A DNA stretch of 64,000 bases from Argyresthia goedartella (GCA_949825045.1 OX463808.1:25419674-25483673); one strand, 5' to 3'. Positions 45,660 to 56,689 are shown, numbered from the stretch's first letter. Program-made: numbers and translations. The notes: a model not told the origin generated them from the letters alone.

Positions 45660-46620
45660 GCTAGTTTACATCGCGCCGAGGTAAGCCGTCATACGATATG
45701 GATAAAACCTCCCTCTCAACTTAGCCCCAAGCCCAAGCCCAATAAAATGGGCGTATTTATTTCTATCCTTTTTTATCAATCGTCTAGCTAGATCACGAAG
45801 CGATATATTCTTCATTACCAATATCAATCACCGAAGCAAACCACAGCTTACTAATATCGTAATCATAACTCATATTCTGATACATAAACGTCTTCACGGC
45901 CGCCCACGATTGGGTTAGAGCTCTAAGGCGGCGCCCCTCATTATAATCATAACTAAATATAATAATCCGCCCGCCCAACGAGGAAAAACTGACGCATGCA
46001 CTACCTACCGCCTACAATATCATAACGGCTCGCCATTGGTGGATATGAGCTGATATAATATCATAACAGGCGCGGATTGGGCGAGGGCGGCCGCCGCGTC
46101 CCGCGCGCCCTTCTCCCTTATTAAAGGTTAGTGCACCGCATCTACGAGGTGGCCTCGTCGTTATAATGCGGGTTTATGTCGGCCGGGTGTGTTCGCCCTC
46201 CCGCACGCCTCGATAAATATGTCGGGCCACCCCCCGCGCGCCCGCCCGTGTATGAGCGGTCGGAAATGCCGACCACCCGACTAGGATCAATAATAATACT
46301 CGCCCATATCTGCAGTGGACTGGATCTGCTTGAGAAAGCGGCCAGCCCCCTCGTAGCTGCCCCCCCCCCCCCGCCCGACTGGCCACCTCGCCGCTACACA
46401 AACAATATAAATCATTTTCCCTGTGCCGCGGTGGCACGCAACCGCCCACGTTGGGAGATACACCATGTACAGGGATAGACCATACGCGGGCAACAGCGAC
46501 TGAAGTCGGCCGCGTTGGACTGACCTGAACAAATCAATTGTTGTAAAAAGAACTCCTCAAATGTTTACTGTGGTCGGGCGGGCGGGCGATGTGGTGTCGA
46601 AATTACCGGATGGGTTTGTT
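45660..46620. promoter_or_regulatory. CpG-rich island with repeated ATCATAAC motifs
   Basis: ATCATAAC occurs at least five times between about 45850 and 46070 (for example in TAATCATAACTC, TATAATCATAACTA, AATATCATAACGG and AATATCATAACAG), interleaved with CpG-rich blocks and GGCTCGCCATTGG (about 46028), a CCAAT-type element. A similar GCTCGCCATTGG lies at about 41946. Repeated short sites in CpG-rich noncoding DNA suggest an enhancer or promoter. A 13-C run lies at 46360-46372. No transcript is evident. Confidence 0.3.
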
Positions 46621-47021
46621 ACAATAAACAGAGATACAGAGTGTGACGAAGGTAGAAGTAGAACAACAAACATGCAAGCTGTATGATTACTAAGGGCAGT
46701 ATTTCTTGGGTGTTTTAACGGGATATTACAAGTTTGAAAAATAAGTACTGGCTTTGGAATTTTCCGATAGAGCCTTGACTACTAAATTGCCTTTACTACA
46801 ACCCTTACTTATCTCATCTCTTTTGTCGGTTAGTTGAACATTTTGTGTTAAAATGCTGGCCGTGCCAATCTAATATGGGGCCAACGCTACCGTCGTGCTT
46901 ACGGTTAAAAAGTAAATGAAAGTGCATGGAAAAGCCCGCAATACCGCGCCCACGTGAAACACAGACTTTGCGGGATGCAATATAAAGGTACACCAGTACA
47001 CATAAACAGTGTAATACTATA
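46621..47021. other. Noncoding DNA, nothing recognised
   Basis: AT-rich linker between the CpG island and the hairpin at 47.02 kb. Confidence 0.35.
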
Positions 47022-47064
47022 AAACTACCTTATAATCTACAATTCGTAGATTATAAGGTAGTTT
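47022..47064. repeat. Perfect 19-bp hairpin
   Basis: AAACTACCTTATAATCTAC (47022-47040) and its exact complement (47046-47064) flank a 5-nt loop AATTC. A hairpin this tight could be a transcript stem, an element remnant or a cruciform. It lies 34 bp from the mariner-like element. Confidence 0.9.
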
Positions 47065-47097
47065 AACATGGTCTTCGAGTAATCCTATCTGCTTTTT

Positions 47098-47527
47098 AGG
47101 GTTCCGTTCCCGATGGTTGCCAAGCGGGATCCTATTACTAAGCCTCCGGTGTCCGTCCGTCTGTCACCAGGCTGTATCTCATGAACCTTGATAGTTAGAC
47201 AGTTGACAGATTTTCACAGATTTCTATTGCCGCTACAACAACAAATCCTAAAAACAGAATAAACTAAATATTTAAGGGGGTTCCCATACAACAAACTTTT
47301 TTTTCTCGTATTTGCTCGATATTGATAACGGCAACATGTAGACGCTTGAAATATTCACAGAATATTTAGTTATATATTCACTCTAAAATAAATTAATTAA
47401 TTAAAATAAAACAAATATTTAAGGGGGGCTTCCATACAACAAACATGTTCTTTTTTTGCCGTTTTAATAGATAACCGTACGGAACCCTTCGTACGCGAGT
47501 CCGACTCGCACTTAGCTGGATTTTTAT
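47098..47527 (-). mobile_element. Non-autonomous mariner-like element
   Basis: The left end AGGGTTCCGTTCCC and right end GTACGCGAGTCCGACTCGCA then CTTAGCTGGA match the ends seen at 29.8 and 53.5 kb. Next to the left end is CCGTCCGTCTGTCACCAGGC, and AATATTTAAGGGGG...CCATACAACAAAC occurs twice inside as an internal duplication. About 430 bp, no ORF. The outer target site could not be resolved. Confidence 0.75.
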
Positions 47528-47584
47528 TTGTTTAGACAGCGGTTACTAATTATCAAATCTGTAGAATCAATTCAACCTAATAAC

Positions 47585-48092
47585 TAGTGGCTCTGTGAGC
47601 TATAGACCTCGCAAGCGACACTTTATTTTAATAACACAGACAAACTTATCAATGCACCTGGTTAAGGGCAATCCGACTGTGGAACGCACTTCCCTGCACT
47701 ATTAGGGATAGTCCCTCAATTTTCACTTTTAAGAAAAGATTGAAAGCGTATTTCCTTTCTCTTTCGTAATTAGTATCATATTTATGTAAGTATATGTATG
47801 ATATTTTGTAGTTTATATATGTGCATGCTATCTAGTGTATTATATAGTTGAGATATATATATTTTTTATTAGGTATATTTTATTTATATTTTAAAAGTAA
47901 TTTTCGTACGTATGTATACTGTTTTATTGCGCACTAGGACTGTCCTTTTTCATAACCACTTGCTCACGTCTTGCCTAGGTTTGCTGGAAGAAATCTCTTT
48001 TTAGAGATAAGCTCGCCTTTGCCTATAAAATTTATTGTAACTGTCTGTTTATCTATGTTTTCTGTGCAATAAAGAATATGAATATGAATACG
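47585..48092 (+). pseudogene. LINE C-terminus and 3' UTR
   Basis: A short frame (47668-47769) reads AIRLWNALPCTIRDSPSIFT then FKKRLKAYFLSLS and stops. The pattern RLWN-LP-IR-S-S--FK-RLK is the conserved C-terminal signature of Jockey/CR1-type ORF2 proteins. A UTR follows with CCTAGGTTTGCTGGAAGAAA and TGTGCAATAAAGAATATGAATATG, i.e. a polyadenylation-type AATAAA followed by a GAATAT tail. All of the RT is missing, so this is a strongly 5'-truncated copy. Confidence 0.75.
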
Positions 48093-51000
48093 TACATGGA
48101 GTATGAAAGTTGCCGCACCACAACTTTGTAAACTACATTTTGCTGTCTTAAACCCAACCTATTGACTTATCACTAAAATTATATAGCCCGTTTACTCTCG
48201 CGGTTTGCACAAATCATTTGTTAAAATCCGTCAAGCTGTTGGGACTGCAGCAGTTTTTTTTAATTTTAAAACACCTCACATCTCCGCCATTATGAAAAAT
48301 TTCCAAAAGTTCCAAGTTCAAATTTATTTATTACTGTAGATATTTACATATTCTTAGCAAACTTATTCTTCCCAATCCTGAGGGAGACGCATTGCTCGCT
48401 TCGCGCGCTCGGTCGAAGATGTGCAGGCTTTTTAAAGATGAAATTATGATGAGAAGTAGTATCCTGGCTGGAGTATTATATCAACGTGGGTGCCTCTGCC
48501 AAACCGTATGGGAAAATACGTGACGAATATATATATAATTGTATATGTACATTTGTAGGCTTCTTCAAGATATATTTCAGACTACGAACGAAATGCAGGA
48601 TTGAACGAAAGCCTACTTGGACCACATACAAAAAATTATGTTTTACAATGACAATCATTTTTATACAATATTTATGAAGCAGACCGATAAGAATCTAAAT
48701 GAAATCTGTCGATTCAATTCCTTACTTTTATCAAGCTAAGCATCGGAGGGCAATATCGGCGGACGCAATATTGCAGCGCGTGACCGCGTCTGCAGTCCGC
48801 GCTCGATACGGCGGCGCCTCTCGCCGGGGCGCCCCCGCCCCCGTCTTGCCCCCCCCCCCCCCCCACCTCGCCCCGCGCCCGACTGACCACCTCGATATTT
48901 AGCTAACAATGGCTCGCCATCCCGCTCGCCCCCCCCAGCCAACCCCGGCCCCCGACAAGGACCGCCGCACTCGCCTCCGGTCATTCCTATATTTATTGGC
49001 GACGCTCATAAGTACGCGGGTCAGGTTATAAGTTTCCACGAAATGAATGGCCGAGGCTAGGGGCAGAGCTGAACAAGAAATCACCTCCACAGAAGTTTTC
49101 CGGGGGGAACTCCCCGACCCACAGCCTCCCACCACCGCCGTTATAATTAAAAAACAAAAGAATACAGCCACTCAGTCTCTTGGCCGCTGCCGCTATTTCG
49201 TTCGAGCGACTTTCCCCCGAAATGCAACGAGCGACTGACAATCGTGCAAATTAAAAGAATGTTCGTATTCACGCGGATTCTTCGTTTTATCCTGAACACT
49301 GGCTGGCTGTTGCTTTTATAATATGATACAACTAAGTAAAACCGATACTATATAAGAATAGAAAAAATAAATCCTAAAAAATGTAGTTTAAGTTATACTA
49401 CTAGATAATTGCGATGAATCTTTTATTTCACATGGTAAACAATAATCTTCGATACACTTCCATTGCATTAGTATAAGACACCGAAAGTATGTGGAGCAGA
49501 ACCTAAGCCGGCGCAATCTGTAAATCCAACTCTCTCTAGTCCTGCCGTGTGGGTGCGATCTGAATAACTCTTATAAATAAATCATCCGACCCATGTGCGG
49601 CCCGTCGGGCGGTCGTCACAACTCATGCCGGCCGCTCTCCCATTACAAATACCATTACGGAGTAGCAGATGACCGCACGGTTTATAATGTGAAGGCACCG
49701 ACGTCCTGCAAGCCTCCTCCCCGCCCGCCCCCCGCTGGCCCCCCTCTCGCCCTCCATTCTCTCCCTTGACCATCGGCCGACAATTGTAAATGGCACATAA
49801 AATAAATGGATGTGCAGTGGGACTTGCCTCTGCAACAGACAATATAAATTACGACCTGACGATTATATTCCGCTGGGAATGAACGTATTCTTTCTGATAC
49901 CCTTTACAAGATTGCCTCGCCGGCAACCGTTCTTAGAAGTGTTTGCTGGTCTGTGTCGTAATTAGGGTCGGACCGTTTAATTGTTTGATGACATATGTGG
50001 CCAACGGTTGAAGCCGTGATTTTAATGCTAGAGACCTTTCTTATGCTTATAGCATCACAAGCAACAAGCCAAGACTCGTGACGACCACGATACGATCTTA
50101 TATCTTCATCTTCCCGTCGTAGCATTCTTGTATGTAATGGCAACTTTCCAATAACATCTCATTGATCTTGCTAAGTAAAATTTATGGTATAATTAGGGCG
50201 GACTGTAACGCTCGAGCGGGTCCGCCCCTTGATGGGTACCTTCGGATTCGGACACATCACGAAATTGTTCATTTAACGATATTGTTCTCGATTGAGAGAA
50301 CCTCCGAGTTTAATGACCCTTCTTGATGTGTTTGGAACACTTAGAACGTATGAGAGCAGTGGGTTGAGAAGGAAATACATCATCGGGAAAATGGAGTTCT
50401 TGTGTTTAGTATATACCTGATGATACATTTATATAAAGAAAGATAGGTGAAGACATATTTTCTGGGGCTGAATTTCAACATAACTTTCATTGGCGACGTT
50501 AAAGTTGTAACGGAAACAGTACCTACAGTCAGTTACAGTAACACCAGACATTTGCAGAAAGGTCTACAATCCATATTAAAAATAACATATCACAAATGTA
50601 TGAAATGTTACAGTTAAGTCGAGTAACATGAGTTTTTGGTGATAGTACACAACTACTACTAAACTAGCAGAAGCAATACTTCGTCCTCGGAGCACAGCGG
50701 CACTTGCAAGTAATTAATGACGCGGCATCTACTCTAACTAACATAATCAACGACTGTACTGTAATCTCGAATTACATTAGACAGTCGCAGAGGAGACCAC
50801 GGCTAATCACGGGGCCAATGAGTCATTCGATATAACAGTCTTTGGTCGCTGTCCACTGTCGCAAAACTAATAACACATAATGACGCTCGCTGACCGGCCT
50901 GGGGTAAGTCTAATTACGCGAGACAGTTCAACAAGCTAATTTAGTCCGTAACACCCAAGAAATTAAAGACCAGTGTGGGCCTAGCCAAAGTTGGTGGTTG

Positions 51001-51640
51001 ATGTAGAGCTCTCTAGGTAGTAGCTACTATACCACCTGTCCGACTTTTGAACTGTATTTTTAGTTTAAATGATGGATGCGACATGGGATTGTGGTTTTGT
51101 AAAGGTGAGTGGTGCTATATGGCGCGTGCCGTCTGCTATATGAGTACCTTTTTGAACTTATTTTTGTGATTGGTAAAAAGAACCAAAGGAACACGTTACA
51201 TTCAAGTTTTTACAACACCGGAGCGTCATAGACATCAATAAACACACAAAAAAATACTGATTATCATAAATTAATTAGTCTGTCGGGCTCTGTCGTCTAT
51301 CATCGGATGAGTGGCGCACATGTTATCACGCACAGAGTGGGCGCACAACCCTGCTCCAGTGATCCAGATATAAGCGCACGCGCAGAAAATTACACATAAC
51401 GGCATGTTCTGGCAACTGCGCGCAAGATGCACCGATGCACCGTCAATCTTATGTGGTTAGCGCCAATTTAAAAGGAAGCGGTTTGGTAAAGTTTCTCTTT
51501 CTTGTGGACTGCTTTTTCTTTAATATTAAGTAGGATAGGCGTCTCAGCCACAGACAAGTTTCCCACAAACTTCTTTGAGTTATGATTTATTTGCAGGTAT
51601 CTTACCTTTTAAACGCTTGATATTTTACAGCTCCAATTTT
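48093..51640. other. Noncoding DNA with two CpG-rich islands
   Basis: Islands at about 48740-49010 (16-C run at 48849-48864) and 49500-49850, separated by AT-rich DNA. GACTGACCACCTCG near 48880 resembles GACTGGCCACCTCG near 46377; both follow a long C run. Frames in these islands are proline/arginine-rich on both strands without domains. 49990-51640 is unassigned. Confidence 0.35.
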
Positions 51641-51675
51641 CTTGGCAAGAAACTTGTATATTTTATTGTATATAT

Positions 51676-51723
51676 TTTTTTTGCCGAACTTCTTATATAT
51701 ATATACGAAGTTCGGCAAAAAAA
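51676..51723. repeat. Perfect 17-bp hairpin
   Basis: TTTTTTTGCCGAACTTC (51676-51692) is exactly inverted at 51707-51723 around a TATATATA loop, with partly paired AT flanks outside. It is probably the remnant of a palindromic MITE. Confidence 0.85.
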
Positions 51724-51840
51724 TATATATAAAAGATGGGTATGATTTTATTGATCACCTAATAAATGGCTTTTGTATTACCTAATTAATCATGTTGTTT
51801 TCTAACATAGTAGTACTAGTAGGTAAATTGTATCACCATG

Positions 51841-51960
51841 GGCCTGTTTCAAGAACTCCCGATAAGCCAATTTGAACAGATAACTCATAAATTTTGTATG
51901 TGGAATGACAGATGAATCTGTCACACAGAGTTTATCGACTGGGACTTCTTGAAACAGGTC
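51841..51960. mobile_element. 120-bp MITE with CCTGTTTCAAGAA ends
   Basis: GGCCTGTTTCAAGAACTCCC at the left is inverted at the right (end reads GGGACTTCTTGAAACAGGTC), with short extra palindromes inside (GACAGATGAATCTGTC). The 155-codon minus-strand frame at 51802-52269 runs through this MITE and into the next repeat, so I do not treat it as a gene. Confidence 0.75.
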
Positions 51961-52599
51961 ATAAATAATTGACCGAGCAAGCGCGAAGCACGAGCAAAGC
52001 GTCTCTGTTTCAGCTTGGGTAATAATTCTTCCGTACGTCTCTCTTTCCGGTTTTCCGGCCCCCCGGATGTTCTCCTCTAGTTCGCATTTCTCAACCGAAG
52101 CTCTGAAATTTGGTGGGCAGATAATTATATGATTTTTTGTCGATTCAGTTTGAACCTTTTTCAAAATGGCAGCGATATGGCATCGAAAAAATAAAAATAT
52201 ACCAGCGGCTTGAGACATTTTAACACATGTGATGTGTCGTTGGGTTTGTGGAGACCGTGAGAGTGACATAATTGTAGTGAAAAATTAACAGGTTGGATTT
52301 TAGATCCCAAAATGTAGCTTACAAAGTTATTGGTGCGGCTATCTTCATACTCTATGTACGTAACCAGGTGTGTATTTAAAGAAAATGCTGTCGGGTAATT
52401 TATTTTTTATAATAATTCCACTTGATCATCTGAAAAAAAAATACCTGTGTCGCTCGCAGGCTCACAGAGGCACACGTAGAAAAATGGTCATCTAAAATTT
52501 ATACAAAAATGCTGTGGGGTGTTACTTATCTCATTGGTACATGGTCAGCACTGGAATCTAACCTGCATCTCCTGCGTGAGAAGATAGCGTGAAATCCAA
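51961..52599. other. Repeat-like and noncoding DNA
   Basis: 51965-52200 (GCAAGCGCGAAGCACGAGCA, then TTCCGGTTTTCCGGCCCCCC) looks like a dispersed lepidopteran repeat from its style, but I see no second copy in the window. The rest is unassigned. Confidence 0.35.
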
Positions 52600-52935
52600 G
52601 GTCTTGAAATAATATTGATTATCAAATTGGATTGGTCACCTAAATTGTAGATCTGGCACCTAACGTGTATCACCAAACAATTACAAATTAGTCACTAATT
52701 GAGGGTTTTTTATTTTTACTTGCCAACCTAACACAAAGGCTTTGCACACCAACCCCTTTAGCCTCCACTCCGCACTGATATTACGTTTGCAATTCAACAG
52801 ATTTGATGCGATATTAGGTGACAGATCTATTATTTTGGTGACTGGTCTACTATTTAGGCAACCAATCTATTAATTTAAAGCAGATCTATTATTTTGATGA
52901 TGATCTATTATTTGAGGACAAACCTATTATTCGGG
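52600..52935 (+). mobile_element. Diverged member of the shared-core element group
   Basis: The centre reads CCAACCTAACACAAAGGC, CCAACCCCTTTAGCCTCCAC and CGCACTGATATTACG, a degraded version of the core at 24.7 and 55.6 kb. The right arm is a degenerate tandem of about 22-bp (GATCTATTATTTTGGTGAC-like) units at 52799-52930. The left arm contains inverted relatives (GGTCACCTAAATTGTAGATC). The assignment rests on the order of three short matches, so it is tentative. Confidence 0.45.
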
Positions 52936-52939
52936 CAAT

Positions 52940-53185
52940 AGAAAATGTGGGTTGGACTCGCGCACGTTGGATTTGTTTTTGTGAAGGAACTACAAATATA
53001 CGGTTTTCAGATTTCTCCTTTACTTGGGCTATACTACCCTTCATGCCAAATTTCATTATTCACCGGGAAGAATCCTATAGGTTTTGATTCCCTTGCGAGT
53101 ATCAAACAAATTCAGCAAAATTGTGGTGGTATCTTTTGATTGCGTTAACCTAAAAGTATGATTTTTTTACAACTTCAAGAGATTT
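52940..53185 (+). mobile_element. Fragment of a non-autonomous mariner-like element
   Basis: GTGGGTTGGACTCGCGCACG, then ACTACAAATATACGGTTTTC and CCTATAGGTTTTGATTCCC match the left half of the 29.8-kb element. The outer right end (CGGACGGACAG run) is missing. It faces the next fragment. Confidence 0.65.
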
Positions 53186-53324
53186 GGTATAAGTATTTCA
53201 TATATATTTATTCCCACTTTACAAGACTATAGAAATGACATTTATTAAGGCAAGCTTATCTTTGACAGGATTTTTTTTCCAGCAAACCCAAGATGAAAAA
53301 GATAAATTGAAAAGTAGTGAGTTG

Positions 53325-53577
53325 TGAAAAATCAAACTAAGTATGGCAAAAAGGTCAAACAATCAAAATATATTTGCTTAATAATAATGCAAGGGAATCC
53401 AAACCTAAAGGGTACTTCCCGTTGACTTAGAATCCTGAAATATGTTATGAAGCTAGGTTTTTCGTCACAAATAAAGTGAAAAATCTTAAAACCGTATATT
53501 TGTAGTTCTTTCACAAAAATGCGACTTTTGCGAAACCCTCGGTGAGCGAGTCCGACTCGCACTTGGCCGGTTTTTTA
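53325..53577 (-). mobile_element. Fragment of a non-autonomous mariner-like element (inverted)
   Basis: Reading minus from 53577: AAAAAACCGGCCAAGTGCGA, then GTCGGACTCGC, then ACTACAAATATACGGTTTTA. It is the same left half as the preceding fragment in opposite orientation, so the two make an imperfect inverted pair with about 140 bp between them. Confidence 0.7.
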
Positions 53578-54044
53578 CCATGCAATTAATTGAGGCAGTC
53601 GCTGACAGCCGTAATTATATAAAGATTAACGAGATAATAACACGTTTCTGAGCGAAATTCTACTCATTTGCAGTAAATGAATATGATCGAAGATATTATT
53701 AAATAACGATATTTAATAATATCTCTATTGTAATATAAAACATACATTAACCCTCAGGCTCCTATAATGTTTGGTGCAACCCTCAGGCACACAAACAACT
53801 AGATGGACATAATGATTTTATTTTTTATAAATTGGTGATAAAAATATTTTTAATAATTGGTATTAAACTGGTCGTATGAAAGGTCTCTCCCTGAGGGCCA
53901 GTGCGATAAAATAATTGGTTGCAAGTAAGTAACTCTCTGTAAGAGTATATATAATAAACAAAGAAAAATTTTGACATTTTTGACAAACATTTCATACATA
54001 ATTGCCTATAAATACATTGAAGCTACTTGTAGTTATTGGAAGGA
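53578..54044. other. Noncoding DNA with a palindrome
   Basis: AGATATTATTAAAT and ATTTAATAATATCT form an inverted pair at about 53693-53726. CCCTCAGG occurs twice near 53755-53790 and is inverted (CCTGAGGG) near 53890. No gene. Confidence 0.4.
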
Positions 54045-54235
54045 TGTCACGTTAGAGGGGTTAATAGGAAGAACCTGTAAAATACAGGTCCTAAAAGTCA
54101 AGAAATTAAAGATAGAGAGTATTTAGTAGCGTAAGTTCTTTTATTTAACATACATTTTCCCACGACTATTTACAACCCAACAAATCCGGTCGTGTATAGC
54201 GACCTAACAATATCAGGGCCCTAAGGGAGGTTGAG
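54045..54235 (-). repeat. Probable 3' LTR of a minus-strand LTR element
   Basis: TGTCACGTTAGAGGGGTTAA at 54045 and CCTAAAAGTCAAGAAATTAA near 54089 match TGACACGTTACAGGGGTTAA at 62787 and TCTAAAAGTCAAGAAATGAA near 62876, in the same orientation. Spacing in the right copy is longer by an insertion of about 40 bp, and similarity fades after about 190 bp. As gag and integrase lie between and read on the minus strand, this left copy is the 3' LTR. The boundaries are approximate. Confidence 0.6.
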
Positions 54236-55470
54236 CGGGCAGAACTAATAGGCTGGGAGTGTAGCAGAGTCTCCAGAACTTCTAGTAGGAGATATTGCAA
54301 TTGTGGTATAGCAGTAGTCGCAGAAAAACCAGCAAGTTGAAGGTATAGCAGTAGACGCCGATTTTCAGCAGGCTGAAGATGTAGCAGTTGTCTCCGAAGC
54401 AGAGTTCTTTAGAAGTTCCTGGGCCACTAGGCCCGGGAATTCCCTCTTACTCCTCTCTTTTGAGAGCTCAAAGAAGACTGACCTTTTAAGGTCGAGATTA
54501 GTTAGGAAGACTCAGATCAATTATAAGGTTCATATTTCAAGTTTTGAATTCACGTAATCTCCCATAAGCCAGGAATACTATAATTCCAAGGAGGAGTATC
54601 AACTACGTGGTAAAAACAAACAAAGAAATATAGATCAGAGAAAATATTGACAATGAATTCAGAAAAACTGTTTGACAATTTAGTCGTCTAAAATTTTTTA
54701 GTTGACCATAATAAAATTGAAGGAAATAAATACAAGTTCCAATAACGTAAGCCATTTTGTATGACTGAACTATAGATCAGAAGAAGTACCCCAGTGCAAT
54801 CTCAGGAGACTTGAGCTTTGAGTAGAATATCGATCGAAAATCGATAATATAGCGACACTGCATGTGAGTTTTTAGATTAGGTTTTCGGGGATTTTGGGGA
54901 AATGTAGGAATTTCCATAATTCCTACATTTTCCCAAAAAGCCCGAGAAAAAAAATACTCGCGAAAATTTGTTTTATTTTTGGATAAATTTTGTTTAACAG
55001 AACTTGTCGTAATTTGCAAAAATGTTTAAAGAAAAGACACCTAGATAATTCCCTAGGTGAGAGAGTACTAGGAGCAAAATCTAAGTTTTCTTGTAATCGG
55101 GAGAATAGATCTGTAGTTGGTAAGATAGGTCCAACAACAAGGAGTTTTAAAAGGAATTTTAAATGGCTTAAAAGCCTATTTATATTAATTAAACGCAGAT
55201 ATTTACATCATACAGGAAGGTTAAAATTAGTTGAAAAATATCCAAGAGCCATATTTTATTCTACCGTTTGAATTTTCGAGTATGCACATTATAAGAGATA
55301 TTTTTTTTGTATTATTTTAGATTTTAAATATCTATTGCCAAAATTGCTAAGGACCTAATTTTTACGCCAGACCGTTTCACCAACGTTGAATTCCTTGAAG
55401 TCATGTGTCAAGTCATAGCAGGCTGCATTTTTTGTGTGAGAGACATACATAATGAGGACATATTTAACCG
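54236..55470. other. LTR-element remnant and unassigned DNA
   Basis: 54240-54410 holds degenerate repeats around (G/A)TAGCAGTAG(T/A)CG, four rough copies. 54438-54460 is pyrimidine-rich (TCCCTCTTACTCCTCTCTTT), a possible polypurine tract for the minus-strand element. A near-perfect 19-bp hairpin lies at 54894-54912 and 54918-54936. 54990-55271 is an open frame (93 codons) of unknown content. No env-like or other gene could be supported. Confidence 0.4.
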
Positions 55471-55684
55471 CACATAAAAAATACTGATTTGCAAAAAAGG
55501 ATCAAAAAACACTTTTCATGTATTAAATATTTTTTGTTGTTCTTACATGTTCAACCTATCATGAAGGATAAAGGGGGCTGCGCTTCGCTCACCCCCTTTA
55601 CCCTTCACCTAAGCTACCGCAGCATTTTGCCCTGATATTTGCTATGTAAATCAGTATTTCTGATGTGCAGTTTAATATTTCCCC
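55471..55684 (+). mobile_element. Small inverted-repeat element (copy 4)
   Basis: Left end CACATAAAAAATACTGATTT (55471 on) and right end AAATCAGTATTTCTGATGTG (55648-55667) are inverted, as at 1.7 kb, and CAGTTTAATATTTCCCC follows. The core is complete here: TTGTTCTTACATGTTCAACC, AAGGGGGCTGCGCTTCGCTC and CACCTAAGCTACCGCAGCAT. It sits directly against the end of the integrase remnant, so it inserted into the LTR element. Confidence 0.8.
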
Positions 55685-55689
55685 ATACA

Positions 55690-56660
55690 GAGCAACTTGA
55701 AATTTATCGTAAATAGACGAGAGCAATCCAATATTATTTGCATATATCTCTCTTGGCAAAATTTAATTTAATCGGGATTACAACTACTACAGCAGCTGAG
55801 AGAAGATTGAGAAGTAACCGGTTCACGACCAAAATTAAAAATGAAGGGGTAAATCCTCGTACCACATTCACCGAATTGTTCATGGCAGCCTGAATGGCCG
55901 GTAAATGGCTATCCCAAGCTCTATGTTCTTCGTCAATTAGAGAAGCTAAAGCAGTGATAATAGTTTTGTTATACCTTTCAGTAGGGTTAATTTGTGGACA
56001 GTAGTGAAGATTGAAATGAGAAAAGGGAATCTCATATTCTCTTATAAGGTTATGGAAATCTCTCGACTAAAATTAGAGGCCATTGTGTATTAAAATCATT
56101 TTCAGATCGCCATAGCCAAAAAGCAGAAAAATTTGCCACGTAGAGAATAATATTACAAACTGTAGCTTTTTATAGTAAAAATTAAAGAGATTTTTAAGAA
56201 ACAACTATTCATGACTAGAATGTACTGATTGCGTTTTCTAAAAAGGTAACGGTAAAGGACCGATCAGATCTAGAGATATGCATGCACTGAAAAGGTCCGG
56301 AACAAATCTTTGGTTTATCTATTGGACCATAAGGAGAATGATTAGTGCGAATTTCACAAGCAGAAATAACTGTAGACACATTTTTGAACATCCATTAATA
56401 TCTCAAAGATAGTTTTTATAGGTTTTAAATATTCCTAAATGAGGTTCTGAGAGCCACTATGAGTTTTAATGGGGGCATCTCTTTCAGATGGAGGTGGTAC
56501 TTCCTTCCAAACAAAATCTTCAGTAAGAGAGTGAGGACTGAAGGTAAAGCGAAGTAGTTAATTTCTCTGACAGCGTAGTAAGGGTAATAACCTGGATTAT
56601 TCTGACAGCCCTGAAGAAGATGAACATTATTACTAAAAGATGAACATGACAATGCATTTA
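55690..56660 (-). pseudogene. Ty3/Gypsy-type integrase remnant
   Basis: Minus strand. The upstream part (about 56650-56440) corresponds to the RNase H-integrase linker and the zinc-binding H-H region (EDFVWKEVPPPSERDAPIKT). Next come ACEIRTNHSPYGPIDKPKIC (the C-C half of the zinc module) and a degraded core. Then EYEIPFSHFNLHYCPQINPT, followed by ER, carries the conserved NPxER motif with the catalytic Glu. SHLPAIQAAMNNSVNVV, then RGFTPSFL, is the usual C-terminal side of the core. Several frameshifts and stops interrupt it. Protease, RT and RNase H, expected between gag and integrase, are absent. It integrated element DNA when active; now dead. Confidence 0.8.
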
Positions 56661-56689
56661 AATCTAAAACTATAAAGCCTAAATATAGA

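Noticed and set aside
51802..52269. 155-codon minus-strand ORF, among the longest in the window
   Set aside because: It runs through the 120-bp MITE at 51841-51960 and into repeat-like DNA; no domain or motif is visible and composition is that of noncoding DNA.
54990..55271. Env-like or extra ORF of the LTR element
   Set aside because: Reads on the opposite strand to gag and integrase and shows no signal peptide, cleavage site or membrane segment.
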